In this document: positions 1 through 4,524 of the stretch, piece after piece
Layout: the number at the start of each line of letters is the position of its first letter
Position numbering within the stretch: position 1 is the first letter of the stretch
Made by a program: the position numbers and the translations under genes
Assembly: GCF_041909755.1 (NCBI RefSeq)
Contig: NZ_JAYRCW010000126.1
Coordinates: forward strand, 1 to 5,709
From: Sandaracinobacteroides sp041909755
GTDB taxonomy: Bacteria; Pseudomonadota; Alphaproteobacteria; Sphingomonadales; Sphingomonadaceae
Reading direction: 5' to 3'
Length of the DNA: 5,709 nucleotides
The notes under the pieces: generated by a model
What the model was told of the DNA's origin: nothing
Database searches by the model: none
The model's input: only the letters and a program-made list of their open reading frames with translations

Positions 1-442
1 CGCCACCGGCTCCGCTTCGGCATCGGCCCATGGGCCAGCCAAGCCTGCTGCGGGCAGCACCATCGTTGCACCAGCGGCGACCGAAGCCGTGGCCGTGGTG
101 GACGCATTCCACGCCGCGCTGAAGCGTGGAGATCTGGCTGCTGCGCGCGGCTGCCTGATGGACGATGCGCTGATCTTCGAAGGCGGGGCGGTGGAACGGT
201 CTGCTGCGGAATATGCCGCACACCATCTGCCTGCGGATGCCAAGTTCGCTGCCGTGACCGAGCAGGCCATTACCAGCCGAAGGGGCGACGGAGACGGCCA
301 GACCGCATGGGTTCTGACCGAGGGCCAGACGACCGGAACCTGGCGTGAAAAGCCGGTGGACAGTGTTACGACCGAAACGATGATCCTGCGAAAATCAGCC
401 GCGGGCTGGCGCATCCAGCATATTCACTGGTCTTCACACTAA
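1..442 (+). CDS. NTF2-fold (SnoaL/DUF4440-like) protein, 5' end missing
   Basis: The reading frame is open from base 2 to a TAA at 440-442, so the gene begins left of the window; the GTG at 89 is probably internal. The visible 146 residues begin with a low-complexity Ala/Ser/Pro/Gly stretch that looks like a linker behind a signal peptide. An NTF2-like fold follows: a helix with VVDAFHAALKRGD, then DDALIFEGG, a helix with EYAAHH, and the closing strands TETMILRK and GWRIQHIHWSSH. The ending resembles periplasmic DUF4440/SnoaL-like proteins that, from memory, often sit in copper and heavy-metal resistance clusters of sphingomonads. No catalytic residues can be assigned, so its role (small-molecule binding or a minor enzyme activity) is unknown. 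It lies on the island side of the tRNA fragment at 582-604, so it may be cargo. The family call is fairly sure; the function is not. Confidence 0.75.
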   Translation, partial: ATGSASASAHGPAKPAAGSTIVAPAATEAVAVVDAFHAALKRGDLAAARGCLMDDALIFEGGAVERSAAEYAAHHLPADAKFAAVTEQAITSRRGDGDGQTAWVLTEGQTTGTWREKPVDSVTTETMILRKSAAGWRIQHIHWSSH

Positions 443-769
443 GTCTGCCTGCAGGGCGCTTTGGATCCTGTGTTCGGGGAGAAATTGCTCGGTGATAAGC
501 AGGTAGAGTGGGGCCGAAATTGGGGCCCTCCAAAAGTTGGGTTGTGAAATTGATATAAGAAACAATATGTTGCTGAGATTTTTCGAGTCCCGTAGGGGTC
601 ACCAGCGGCGCGTCCGGCCAGGTCCGTCGATGCCTTGAGACATTTTTCATTGATGGTTTGAGATCTCGCGCTCTGGCCGCTGGCGCCGCGGAGAGGCGAA
701 CCGGTTGCGGCAGACGGTGGCCGCGTTCCGCGCCTGTGTGCGTGCTGCCGGAGCCCCGTGGCTTTCGAT
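443..769. other. Gap without a supported gene
   Basis: From the end of the NTF2-fold gene to the ridA-side hairpin I find no believable coding region. A 94-codon frame on the - strand (366-650) runs straight across the tRNA fragment and into the neighbouring gene, so it is taken as chance. The stretch holds an AT-rich tract (about 70% A+T at 538-582), the tRNA 3' fragment, and then GC-rich DNA with a five-T run at 644-648. That run may be a remnant of the original tRNA terminator, but I see no convincing stem before it. Confidence 0.6.
582..604 (+). mobile_element. tRNA 3'-end fragment, putative attachment site
   Basis: Reading 5'->3': T-loop TTCGAGT (582-588), 3' T-stem strand CCCGT (589-593), 3' acceptor strand AGGGGTC (594-600), discriminator A (601) and encoded CCA (602-604). 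A true tRNA would need ACGGG before the loop; GATTT (577-581) stands there and cannot pair. No anticodon arm lies upstream. The fragment is therefore not a tRNA gene but the 23-bp core expected of an att site made by a tyrosine integrase. The acceptor end fits a tRNA starting GACCCCT or GGCCCCT, which suggests tRNA-Glu. That identity is from memory and uncertain. Confidence 0.68.
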
Positions 770-795
770 GGCCCTGTTCGCCGATGAACAGGGCC
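770..795 (-). terminator. Hairpin after the RidA-family gene
   Basis: GGCCCTGTTC (770-779) and GAACAGGGCC (786-795) form a perfect 10-bp stem with a 6-base loop. It stands 15 bases past the stop codon of the RidA-family gene on the - strand. No clear U-tract follows, so it may be a weak or factor-aided terminator, or a 3'-end stabilising stem. Confidence 0.55.
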
Positions 796-810
796 CTGGC
801 CGCAGGTGGA

Positions 811-1167
811 TCAGCCGGCCGGTTTTAGTGCGGCGACGATGATGATCTCTACCCGGTACTCGGGCGCCGCCAGCCGGGATTCACCTGTCGCGCGGGCCGG
901 CGGCGCGGTTTGGGACACCCAGGCATCCCAGACCCTGTTCATGCCCGCGAAGTCGGTGATGTCGGCCAGCCAGATGGTGGCCATCAGGATGTGGTGCTTG
1001 TCGGTTCCGCACCTGTCGAGCAGCTCGTCAATCTCTGCGAGAACCGCCCTTGTCTGCGTTTCAATGTCTGCGCCGGGTGCGCCGATCTGGCCCGCCAGAT
1101 AGATGGTGTCGCCGTGAATCACGGCCTCGCTCATGCGCGGGCCGGGATCGATGCGGGTGATGCCCAT
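811..1167 (-). CDS. RidA family protein, YoaB-like subgroup
   Basis: This 118-residue protein belongs to the YjgF/YER057c/UK114 (RidA) family. These are small trimeric cytosolic proteins that often hydrolyse reactive enamines and imines such as 2-aminoacrylate. It looks closest to E. coli YoaB rather than RidA itself: it shares the N-terminal RIDP, VIHGDTIYLAGQ, the stretch ATIWLADITDFAGMNRVWDAW, and the C-terminal YRVEI..VAA. Arg92 in PPARAT corresponds to the catalytic Arg105 of RidA. The second Glu of the RidA KIEIEAIA motif (Glu120) is replaced by Ile (VEIII), so the activity may differ from that of true RidA. The ATG has a strong AGGAGG (1172-1177) four bases upstream. The gene stands alone between hairpins at 1241-1269 and 770-795. 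The family is certain; the substrate is unknown. Confidence 0.93.
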   Translation of the reverse strand: MGITRIDPGPRMSEAVIHGDTIYLAGQIGAPGADIETQTRAVLAEIDELLDRCGTDKHHILMATIWLADITDFAGMNRVWDAWVSQTAPPARATGESRLAAPEYRVEIIIVAALKPAG

Positions 1168-1171
1168 GGTG

Positions 1172-1177
1172 CCTCCT
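1172..1177 (-). promoter_or_regulatory. Strong Shine-Dalgarno of the RidA-family gene
   Basis: AGGAGG on the - strand stands four bases before the ATG at 1167-1165. It is the best ribosome-binding site in the window and fixes this start. Confidence 0.8.
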
Positions 1178-1240
1178 GTTCTGGCCGCGCCTGTACCGGA
1201 CTCCGGGAACCGCTGTCGATGGCGGCGCCGTTACGGGCGC

Positions 1241-1269
1241 GCATTTGCGGCCGGCGCGGGCCGGAATGC
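1241..1269 (-). terminator. Weak hairpin after the secreted hypothetical gene
   Basis: GCATT (1241-1245) pairs with AATGC (1265-1269), and inside it CCGGC (1251-1255) pairs with GCCGG (1260-1264); five bases bulge on one arm. It lies just past the stop codon of the upstream - strand gene and before the RidA-family gene. There is no T-run, so termination is only likely from position and GC-rich pairing. Confidence 0.3.
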
Positions 1270-1271
1270 CG

Positions 1272-1868
1272 TCAGCGGCAGCGGGACTTGCCCGCGCACG
1301 GATCCGTCAGCTGCGGGACGATCGCCCATTCGAGTTTCGGGGCGAGGATGTGCGGCTGCGGCTGGCCGAGGCTGTCGCGCAGGGCCGGGAGTTCGACGGC
1401 GGCGAAATCGGCAAGCTGGCCCTTGGGCACGGCAAGCGCGCGGCGGCCGACGAGGGCGGCCTGATTGCAGAAGCTGACCTGGCCGTCGAAGCTGGCCCAG
1501 CTCTGGTTGGAGCGGGTCGCATAGGTGTCGAACGCGCGCTGGCCCGCCTTGGGGCCCTTGGTGCGCACGAAATAGCCGGTCATCTGCTTGAAGGCCTCTG
1601 CCATCTCGTCCGAATGCTGGCGCAGCAGGGCATTGTAGGTCGGCACGGTGGCGAGAAACGGCGAGAACTGGCACTGGAGCGCCGCGACATTGAGGCCGGA
1701 GCGGAGCGCCCAGACCTTTTCGGCCCGGCCTTCCCTGGTGTTGACGCCAGCGAGGGGCGCCGGAGCTGTCATCGCCCCGGCCCCCGTGCCGGCAAGAATT
1801 CCGCCAAGCATCAGGCATGCCGCGCGCGCGGCGAGCCCGACGGGCGAAACCTTGCGGAGAACCGGCAT
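1272..1868 (-). CDS. Secreted conserved hypothetical protein with four mature cysteines
   Basis: I cannot assign a function. The 198-residue product starts with a likely Sec signal peptide: MPVLRKV, a hydrophobic stretch around residues 11-30, and cleavage near GAGA (about residue 32). The mature protein of about 165 residues is probably periplasmic. It holds NVAALQC (Cys66), SFCNQA (Cys134) and a C-terminal pair Cys191/Cys197 in TDPCAGKSRC, which suggests disulfides. The centre (residues 75-125) looks helical, with LLRQHSDEMAEAFKQM and RAFDTYATR. It recalls uncharacterised sphingomonad proteins. Its ATG shares one base with the TGA of the SCP2-domain gene (TGATG, 1870-1866), so the two are almost surely translated together. 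An overlapping - strand frame (1231-1818) of Arg/Pro/Gly type lacks a signal and is rejected. Confidence 0.8.
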   Translation of the reverse strand: MPVLRKVSPVGLAARAACLMLGGILAGTGAGAMTAPAPLAGVNTREGRAEKVWALRSGLNVAALQCQFSPFLATVPTYNALLRQHSDEMAEAFKQMTGYFVRTKGPKAGQRAFDTYATRSNQSWASFDGQVSFCNQAALVGRRALAVPKGQLADFAAVELPALRDSLGQPQPHILAPKLEWAIVPQLTDPCAGKSRCR

Positions 1869-2170
1869 CAGCCCAGGATCTTCCCGAGCTGCATGGCGAT
1901 GCCCATGTCGCCTTCGACCTTCAGCTTGCCCATCATGAAGGCCATCTGCGCATTCTGCTTGCCGTCTGCGATGTCGATGAAGTCGGCCATCGAGACCTTC
2001 ACGCGGCAGTCGGCGGCACCATTGTCGTTGCTGACGGCGGCCGGGCTGGCCGTGCCGTCGATGCGGACAGCGCCATCATCGCCGAAGTCGAACGTGACGA
2101 CCTTGCCGGCAATCCCGCCGTTCTTCGCGACGCGCTCGGACATGCCCTGGGTGATTTCTGTGAGGCTCAT
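1868..2170 (-). CDS. SCP2 sterol-binding domain protein
   Basis: This 100-residue protein consists of a single SCP2 (sterol carrier protein 2) domain, the fold that binds lipids in a hydrophobic tunnel. The family signature is seen in VTFDFGDDGAVRIDG, DCRVKVSMADFIDIADGK, and FMMGKLKVEGDMGIAMQLGK near the C-terminus. No signal peptide is present, so it should be cytosolic. I chose the ATG at 2170-2168 because GGAGGGAGAAG lies just upstream. An in-frame ATG at 2230 would add 20 residues translated from the terminator hairpin and is unlikely. The next gene overlaps its stop by one base. A hairpin terminator ends 23 nt before the start, so transcription must read through it or start close by. The domain is sure; the natural ligand (fatty acyl, hopanoid, other lipid) is not known. 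Confidence 0.9.
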   Translation of the reverse strand: MSLTEITQGMSERVAKNGGIAGKVVTFDFGDDGAVRIDGTASPAAVSNDNGAADCRVKVSMADFIDIADGKQNAQMAFMMGKLKVEGDMGIAMQLGKILG

Positions 2171-2193
2171 ACTCTTCTCCCTCCACTTGCAAG

Positions 2194-2220
2194 AAAGGCC
2201 GCCTTTGCGGGGCGGCCTTT
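2194..2220 (-). terminator. Rho-independent terminator after the Ala-rich lipoprotein gene
   Basis: AAAGGCCGCC (2194-2203) and GGCGGCCTTT (2211-2220) form a perfect 10-bp stem with a 7-base loop. On the - strand it is followed by CTT, giving TTTCTT. A second small stem, TCGACC/GGTCGA (2231-2236 and 2241-2246), stands between it and the lipoprotein stop codon. The terminator ends only 23 nt before the SCP2 start codon, so it could also act as a leader attenuator. Confidence 0.68.
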
Positions 2221-2257
2221 CCGGAACCAATCGACCTGTTGGTCGAATCCAGCCAGC

Positions 2258-2560
2258 TTACTTGGCCGGGGCTTCCGCCGGAGCGGCAGCAGCAGCCGCG
2301 TCGGTGGCGGCAGCAGCAGCGTCCGTCGCGGCAGCAGCAGCGTCGGTGGCGGCGGCAGCAGCGTCGGCAGCCGGAGCGGCAGCGTCAACCGGGGCAGCGG
2401 CGTCAACCGGAGCCATGTCGGCCGGGGCAGCTTCAACGGCAGCCGCTTCGGTCGGGGCGGCAGCTTCTTCGGCCGGCTTGGCGCCGCCGCAAGCAACAAC
2501 GAACAGAGCAGCGCCGGTCACGAGCGCGGCAGCCTTCACCTTCTGGAGAACGTCACCCAT
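2258..2560 (-). CDS. Ala-rich outer-membrane lipoprotein with heptad repeats
   Basis: The 100-residue product has a lipoprotein signal peptide: Lys7 and Lys9, a hydrophobic core, and the lipobox VVAC with Cys24. Gly at +2 (CGG) predicts sorting to the outer membrane. The mature 77 residues are almost only Ala with Pro, Thr, Asp and Glu. Asp residues recur at 53, 59, 66, 73, 80 and 87, and residues 66-92 are near-perfect heptads of the type TDAAAAA. The chain ends in Lys100. Similar Ala/Asp-rich lipoproteins of unknown role are common in sphingomonads. The heptads, Ala content and terminal Lys recall Braun's lipoprotein, but no homology is claimed. AGGAG (2568-2572) stands seven bases before the ATG. 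A + strand frame over the same DNA is far longer but is only the mirror of this gene and its neighbours. Confidence 0.82.
   Translation of the reverse strand: MGDVLQKVKAAALVTGAALFVVACGGAKPAEEAAAPTEAAAVEAAPADMAPVDAAAPVDAAAPAADAAAAATDAAAAATDAAAAATDAAAAAAPAEAPAK
2298..2417. repeat. 21-bp tandem repeats inside the lipoprotein gene
   Basis: Units begin with GCGTC at 2298, 2319, 2340 and 2361 (21 bp each), then 2382 (18 bp) and 2400 (18 bp, degenerate). The first three differ from one another by only a few bases; the later ones are degenerate. Each 21-bp unit encodes one heptad of the lipoprotein. All units keep the frame, so gain or loss of one changes the length without breaking the protein. Confidence 0.8.
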
Positions 2561-2579
2561 TATCTGACTCCTGGTTTGT

Positions 2580-2591
2580 CTTTTGCAAAAG
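2580..2591. promoter_or_regulatory. 12-bp palindrome upstream of the lipoprotein gene
   Basis: CTTTTGCAAAAG is a perfect 12-bp palindrome, AT-rich in a GC-rich setting, and lies 20-31 bases before the lipoprotein ATG, just above its ribosome-binding site. It could be an operator for a dimeric regulator. No known regulator is recognised. Confidence 0.35.
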
Positions 2592-2602
2592 TTCTGGAGC
2601 TT

Positions 2603-2629
2603 TCGGTCCCTACCGACCCCGAACCGGGG
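2603..2629 (-). terminator. Double hairpin after lipB
   Basis: Two small stems follow the lipB stop on the - strand: CCCCG/CGGGG (2617-2621 and 2625-2629) and TCGGT/ACCGA (2603-2607 and 2612-2616). They are short and have no U-tract, so they may weaken rather than stop transcription into the lipoprotein gene. Confidence 0.35.
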
Positions 2630-2635
2630 GTGAGC

Positions 2636-3331
2636 CTAGCGGCAATCCGGATGGGCCTCAAGCGTCTTGATGCGCGGCGGTTCCGGGGCCGACAGGGAGT
2701 GCATCAAAACGGGCAGGTTGAGCCGAAGCGCCGCATCGACGCGCGCCATCGTCACGTCCGGGGCCAGATCGGCGGCACGGGTGACCCCGAAGGCCGCGAT
2801 GCCGCACGGCACGATGGCGTCATAGTGGCCGAGATCGGTCGTGACGTTCAGGGCAAGCCCGTGGAAGCTGATCCAGCGCCGGACCCGGACACCGATGGCG
2901 CCGATCTTGCGCAGGCCTTCTGCCGTTTCCACCCAGATGCCCGTGCCTGCCTCGCTGATGCCGGCTTCGATCCCGCAATCCGAAAGGGCTGCGACCGCCC
3001 ATGCCTCGAGCGCGGCGACATAGCGCCGCACATCGCGGCCGCGGCGGCCCAGATCGAGCATGGGATAGACGACGCGCTGCCCGGGGCCATGATAGGTGAA
3101 GCGCCCGCCCCGCCCGACCGGATGGACGGGGAAACGGCCCGGCGCGAGAAGTTCCGCCGGATCGGCGCTGGTGCCCGCCGTGAGCAGGGGCGGATGTTCG
3201 ACGAGCCAGATCTCTTCGGCCGCCGCGCCGGCCGCCATCCGTTCGACATGCGCCTCCATCGCGGCGACGGTGCCTGCATAGTCCGAGAGGCCGGGGAACG
3301 GCCGCCAGAGGGGATCGGGAAGCGCTGCCAT
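2636..3331 (-). CDS. lipB: Octanoyltransferase LipB
   Basis: LipB moves the octanoyl group from octanoyl-ACP to a lysine of lipoyl-domain proteins (pyruvate and 2-oxoglutarate dehydrogenases, GcvH), the first step of lipoate synthesis in the cytosol; LipA then adds sulfur. The 231-residue product has the usual length. Family motifs are clear: HPPLLTAGTSADP (46-58), GRGGRFTYHGPGQRVVYP (73-90), RKIGAIGVRV with Lys142, SFHGLALNV (155-163), and YDAIVPCGI with Cys176. Lys142 and Cys176 are the expected catalytic pair. The ATG at 3331-3329 gives MAALPDPLWRPF and is preferred. An ATG at 3496 would reach 70 bases into the divergent carboxypeptidase gene. No good Shine-Dalgarno is seen. lipA is not in the window. 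The lipoprotein gene follows after 75 bases. Confidence 0.96.
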   Translation of the reverse strand: MAALPDPLWRPFPGLSDYAGTVAAMEAHVERMAAGAAAEEIWLVEHPPLLTAGTSADPAELLAPGRFPVHPVGRGGRFTYHGPGQRVVYPMLDLGRRGRDVRRYVAALEAWAVAALSDCGIEAGISEAGTGIWVETAEGLRKIGAIGVRVRRWISFHGLALNVTTDLGHYDAIVPCGIAAFGVTRAADLAPDVTMARVDAALRLNLPVLMHSLSAPEPPRIKTLEAHPDCR

Positions 3332-3426
3332 GATTGCGCCAGATAGGGCCTGTGGCGCGGCAATGCCACCGGAACGGGCGCGGAGGACTCTAGCGGCGCG
3401 AGTCCGCCCTGTGTTATCCCTTTGGC
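3332..3426. promoter_or_regulatory. Divergent promoter region between lipB and the carboxypeptidase gene
   Basis: These 95 bases must carry the promoters of both outward-facing genes. An inverted repeat GGACTC/GAGTCC (3385-3390 and 3400-3405) lies 21-42 bases before the carboxypeptidase ATG. TATC occurs close before both start codons: TTATCC at 3414-3419 on +, and CTATCT on the - strand ten to fifteen bases from the lipB ATG. Neither start has a Shine-Dalgarno. No certain -35 box is seen. Confidence 0.45.
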
Positions 3427-4377
3427 ATGTCGGTACGTTCCCTTGCAGTCGCCGCCGCGCTGACCGGGCTGACGGTGCAGCTTTCCGCCGCCGCACCCGC
3501 CGAGGCGCTGAGCCTGTTCGACCAGCAGAAATATGCGGCCTTCGTGGCCGACGCCGAAACCGGCGAGGTGCTGTATTCGCGCCGGGCCGACATGCAGCGC
3601 TTCCCCGCCTCCATCACCAAGGTGATGACGCTGTACATGGTGTTCGAACAGCTGGCGGCCGGGAAGCTGAGGCTGGACGACCGGGTGGTGGTGAGCCGGA
3701 ACGCCGCGAGCCAGCGCCCCTCCAAACTTGGTCTGAAGGCGGGCGAGAGCCTGACGGTGGACCAGGCCATCCGCAGCCTTGCCACCAAGTCCGCCAACGA
3801 TATTTCCGTGGCGCTGGCGGAACATATCGCCGGCAGCACCGAGGAATTTTCCCGCCTGATGACGGTGCGGGCGAAGCAGCTGGGCATGACGAACAGCCGG
3901 TTCGTGAACCCCAACGGGCTGCCGGATTCCCGCCAGATCACCACCGCGCGGGACATCTTCATCCTTTCGCAGGCGACGATCCGGAATTTCCCGCAATATT
4001 ACAGCTATTACCAGCAGCAGCAGTTCGTGTTCGGCAACCAGGTGCTGCCCAACCACAACCATCTGCTGCGCACCATGCCCGGCGTGGACGGCATCAAAAC
4101 CGGCTTCACCAATGCGGCTGGCTTCACGCTGGCGGCCTCTGCCGTGCGGGACGGACGACGGCTGATCGCGGTGGTGCTGGGCGGGCCGACGCGCGTGGCC
4201 CGCGACAGCAATGTGGAAAGCCGGCGTTCGGCCGGGGTCGCCGGGCTTTCCGCGCGGGATCGCGGACAGCAGGTGCAGGTGGCGGACCTTCTGGCGGAAC
4301 CGGGCGACCTGAACGACGAAACGCTGCGCCAGCTGGTGGAACAGGGCAGTGGGGACGCGCCGCCGCGCAAGCGCTGA
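3427..4377 (+). CDS. D-alanyl-D-alanine carboxypeptidase (peptidase S11)
   Basis: This periplasmic penicillin-binding protein removes the terminal D-Ala from peptidoglycan stem pentapeptides and so limits cross-linking. All three active-site motifs of family S11 are present: SITK (Ser62, Lys65), SAN (Ser122-Asn124) and KTG (Lys224-Gly226). A Sec signal peptide covers about residues 1-27 (hydrophobic 6-21, cleavage near AEA). FVADAETGEVLY and FVNPNGLPD are also typical. At 316 residues it is shorter than E. coli PBP5 (about 400): the C-terminal beta domain and membrane-anchoring helix are missing, and the tail after GGPTRVARDSNVE ends in a basic PPRKR. There is no SPOR domain. The ATG is the only possible start, since an in-frame stop lies 36 bases upstream, but it lacks a Shine-Dalgarno. 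The 3' end lies inside a 27-bp direct repeat. Which dac paralogue it is cannot be told. Confidence 0.95.
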   Translation: MSVRSLAVAAALTGLTVQLSAAAPAEALSLFDQQKYAAFVADAETGEVLYSRRADMQRFPASITKVMTLYMVFEQLAAGKLRLDDRVVVSRNAASQRPSKLGLKAGESLTVDQAIRSLATKSANDISVALAEHIAGSTEEFSRLMTVRAKQLGMTNSRFVNPNGLPDSRQITTARDIFILSQATIRNFPQYYSYYQQQQFVFGNQVLPNHNHLLRTMPGVDGIKTGFTNAAGFTLAASAVRDGRRLIAVVLGGPTRVARDSNVESRRSAGVAGLSARDRGQQVQVADLLAEPGDLNDETLRQLVEQGSGDAPPRKR

Positions 4378-4418
4378 GGCGAGTTGGAGATGCGCCGCCG
4401 CGCAAGCGCTGAGGCGAG
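4357..4418. repeat. Perfect 27-bp direct repeat across the carboxypeptidase stop codon
   Basis: The same 27 bases, starting GCGCCGCCGCGCAAGCGC, occur at 4357-4383 and 4392-4418 (35-base period, 8-base spacer). The first copy encodes the last codons and stop of the carboxypeptidase gene; the second is outside it. This looks like a recent local duplication. Confidence 0.9.
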
Positions 4419-4524
4419 CGGCGCAGCTTTCCTCTTGCAGCGCACAATGGGGCTACATTTCGCCGCCCGCCTGTTCTACGACTTTGCGCATCGGCAACTG
4501 AGCGGCGAGGAGAGCGGGGGATGA
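4390..4524 (+). CDS. Possible small ORF overlapping the potD-like start
   Basis: An open frame of 44 codons runs from ATG 4390 to TGA 4522-4524 and meets the ATG of the potD-like gene in an ATGA overlap. GGAG stands directly against ATG 4390, too close for a normal site. An inner ATG at 4447 would give 25 residues, MGLHFAARLFYDFAHRQ followed by a polar tail. The first 28 bases of the frame lie in the repeated 27-bp unit. It resembles nothing I know. It could be a translationally coupled leader, or chance in GC-rich DNA. Confidence 0.2.
   Translation: MRRRASAEASGAAFLLQRTMGLHFAARLFYDFAHRQLSGEESGG
4508..4512 (+). promoter_or_regulatory. Shine-Dalgarno of the potD-like gene
   Basis: AGGAG stands eight bases before ATG 4521. 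A later in-frame ATG at 4575 (MSRRSLLAG) has no such site, so the longer start is preferred. Confidence 0.65.

Larger units (their letters stand above)
1..604. mobile_element. Probable right end of a tRNA-integrated genomic island
   Basis: A lone tRNA 3' end at 582-604 marks the junction. An element that inserts in the 3' end of a tRNA gene keeps the intact tRNA at one end and leaves a copy of the 3' end at the other, next to chromosomal DNA. The orientation here places the element, and the intact tRNA on the + strand, to the left. The cargo seen is only the NTF2-fold gene and an AT-rich tail. No integrase is visible; it would lie outside the window. This is inferred from the junction alone. 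Confidence 0.45.

Noticed and set aside
582..604. A functional tRNA gene
   Set aside because: The 5' T-stem strand does not pair and there is no anticodon or D arm upstream.
366..650. 94-codon frame on the - strand across the island junction
   Set aside because: It runs through the tRNA fragment and into the 3' end of the NTF2-fold gene, and resembles no protein; it is a chance frame across an att site.
2298..2417. CRISPR-like array
   Set aside because: The units are contiguous 21-bp repeats without spacers and encode protein heptads.
1245..2567. Long + strand frame of 440 codons
   Set aside because: It lies antisense to three well-supported - strand genes, and its Ala/Ser-rich C-terminus is just the mirror of the lipoprotein repeats.
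2557..2587. Sigma-70-like promoter TTGCAA-17 bp-AGATAA on the - strand
   Set aside because: The -10 would overlap the lipoprotein start codon, so transcription would begin inside the gene.
1817..3346. Long + strand frame of 509 codons
   Set aside because: It is antisense to lipB, the lipoprotein and SCP2 genes, has no recognisable domain, and is typical of mirror frames in GC-rich DNA.
2848..4062. 404-codon - strand frame
   Set aside because: It overlaps lipB in another frame and is antisense to the carboxypeptidase gene, whose three active-site motifs are intact.
4201..4290. Compensating frameshifts in the carboxypeptidase tail
   Set aside because: The stretch after RDSNVE looks unusual, but neither alternative frame gives a clearly better family match by eye.
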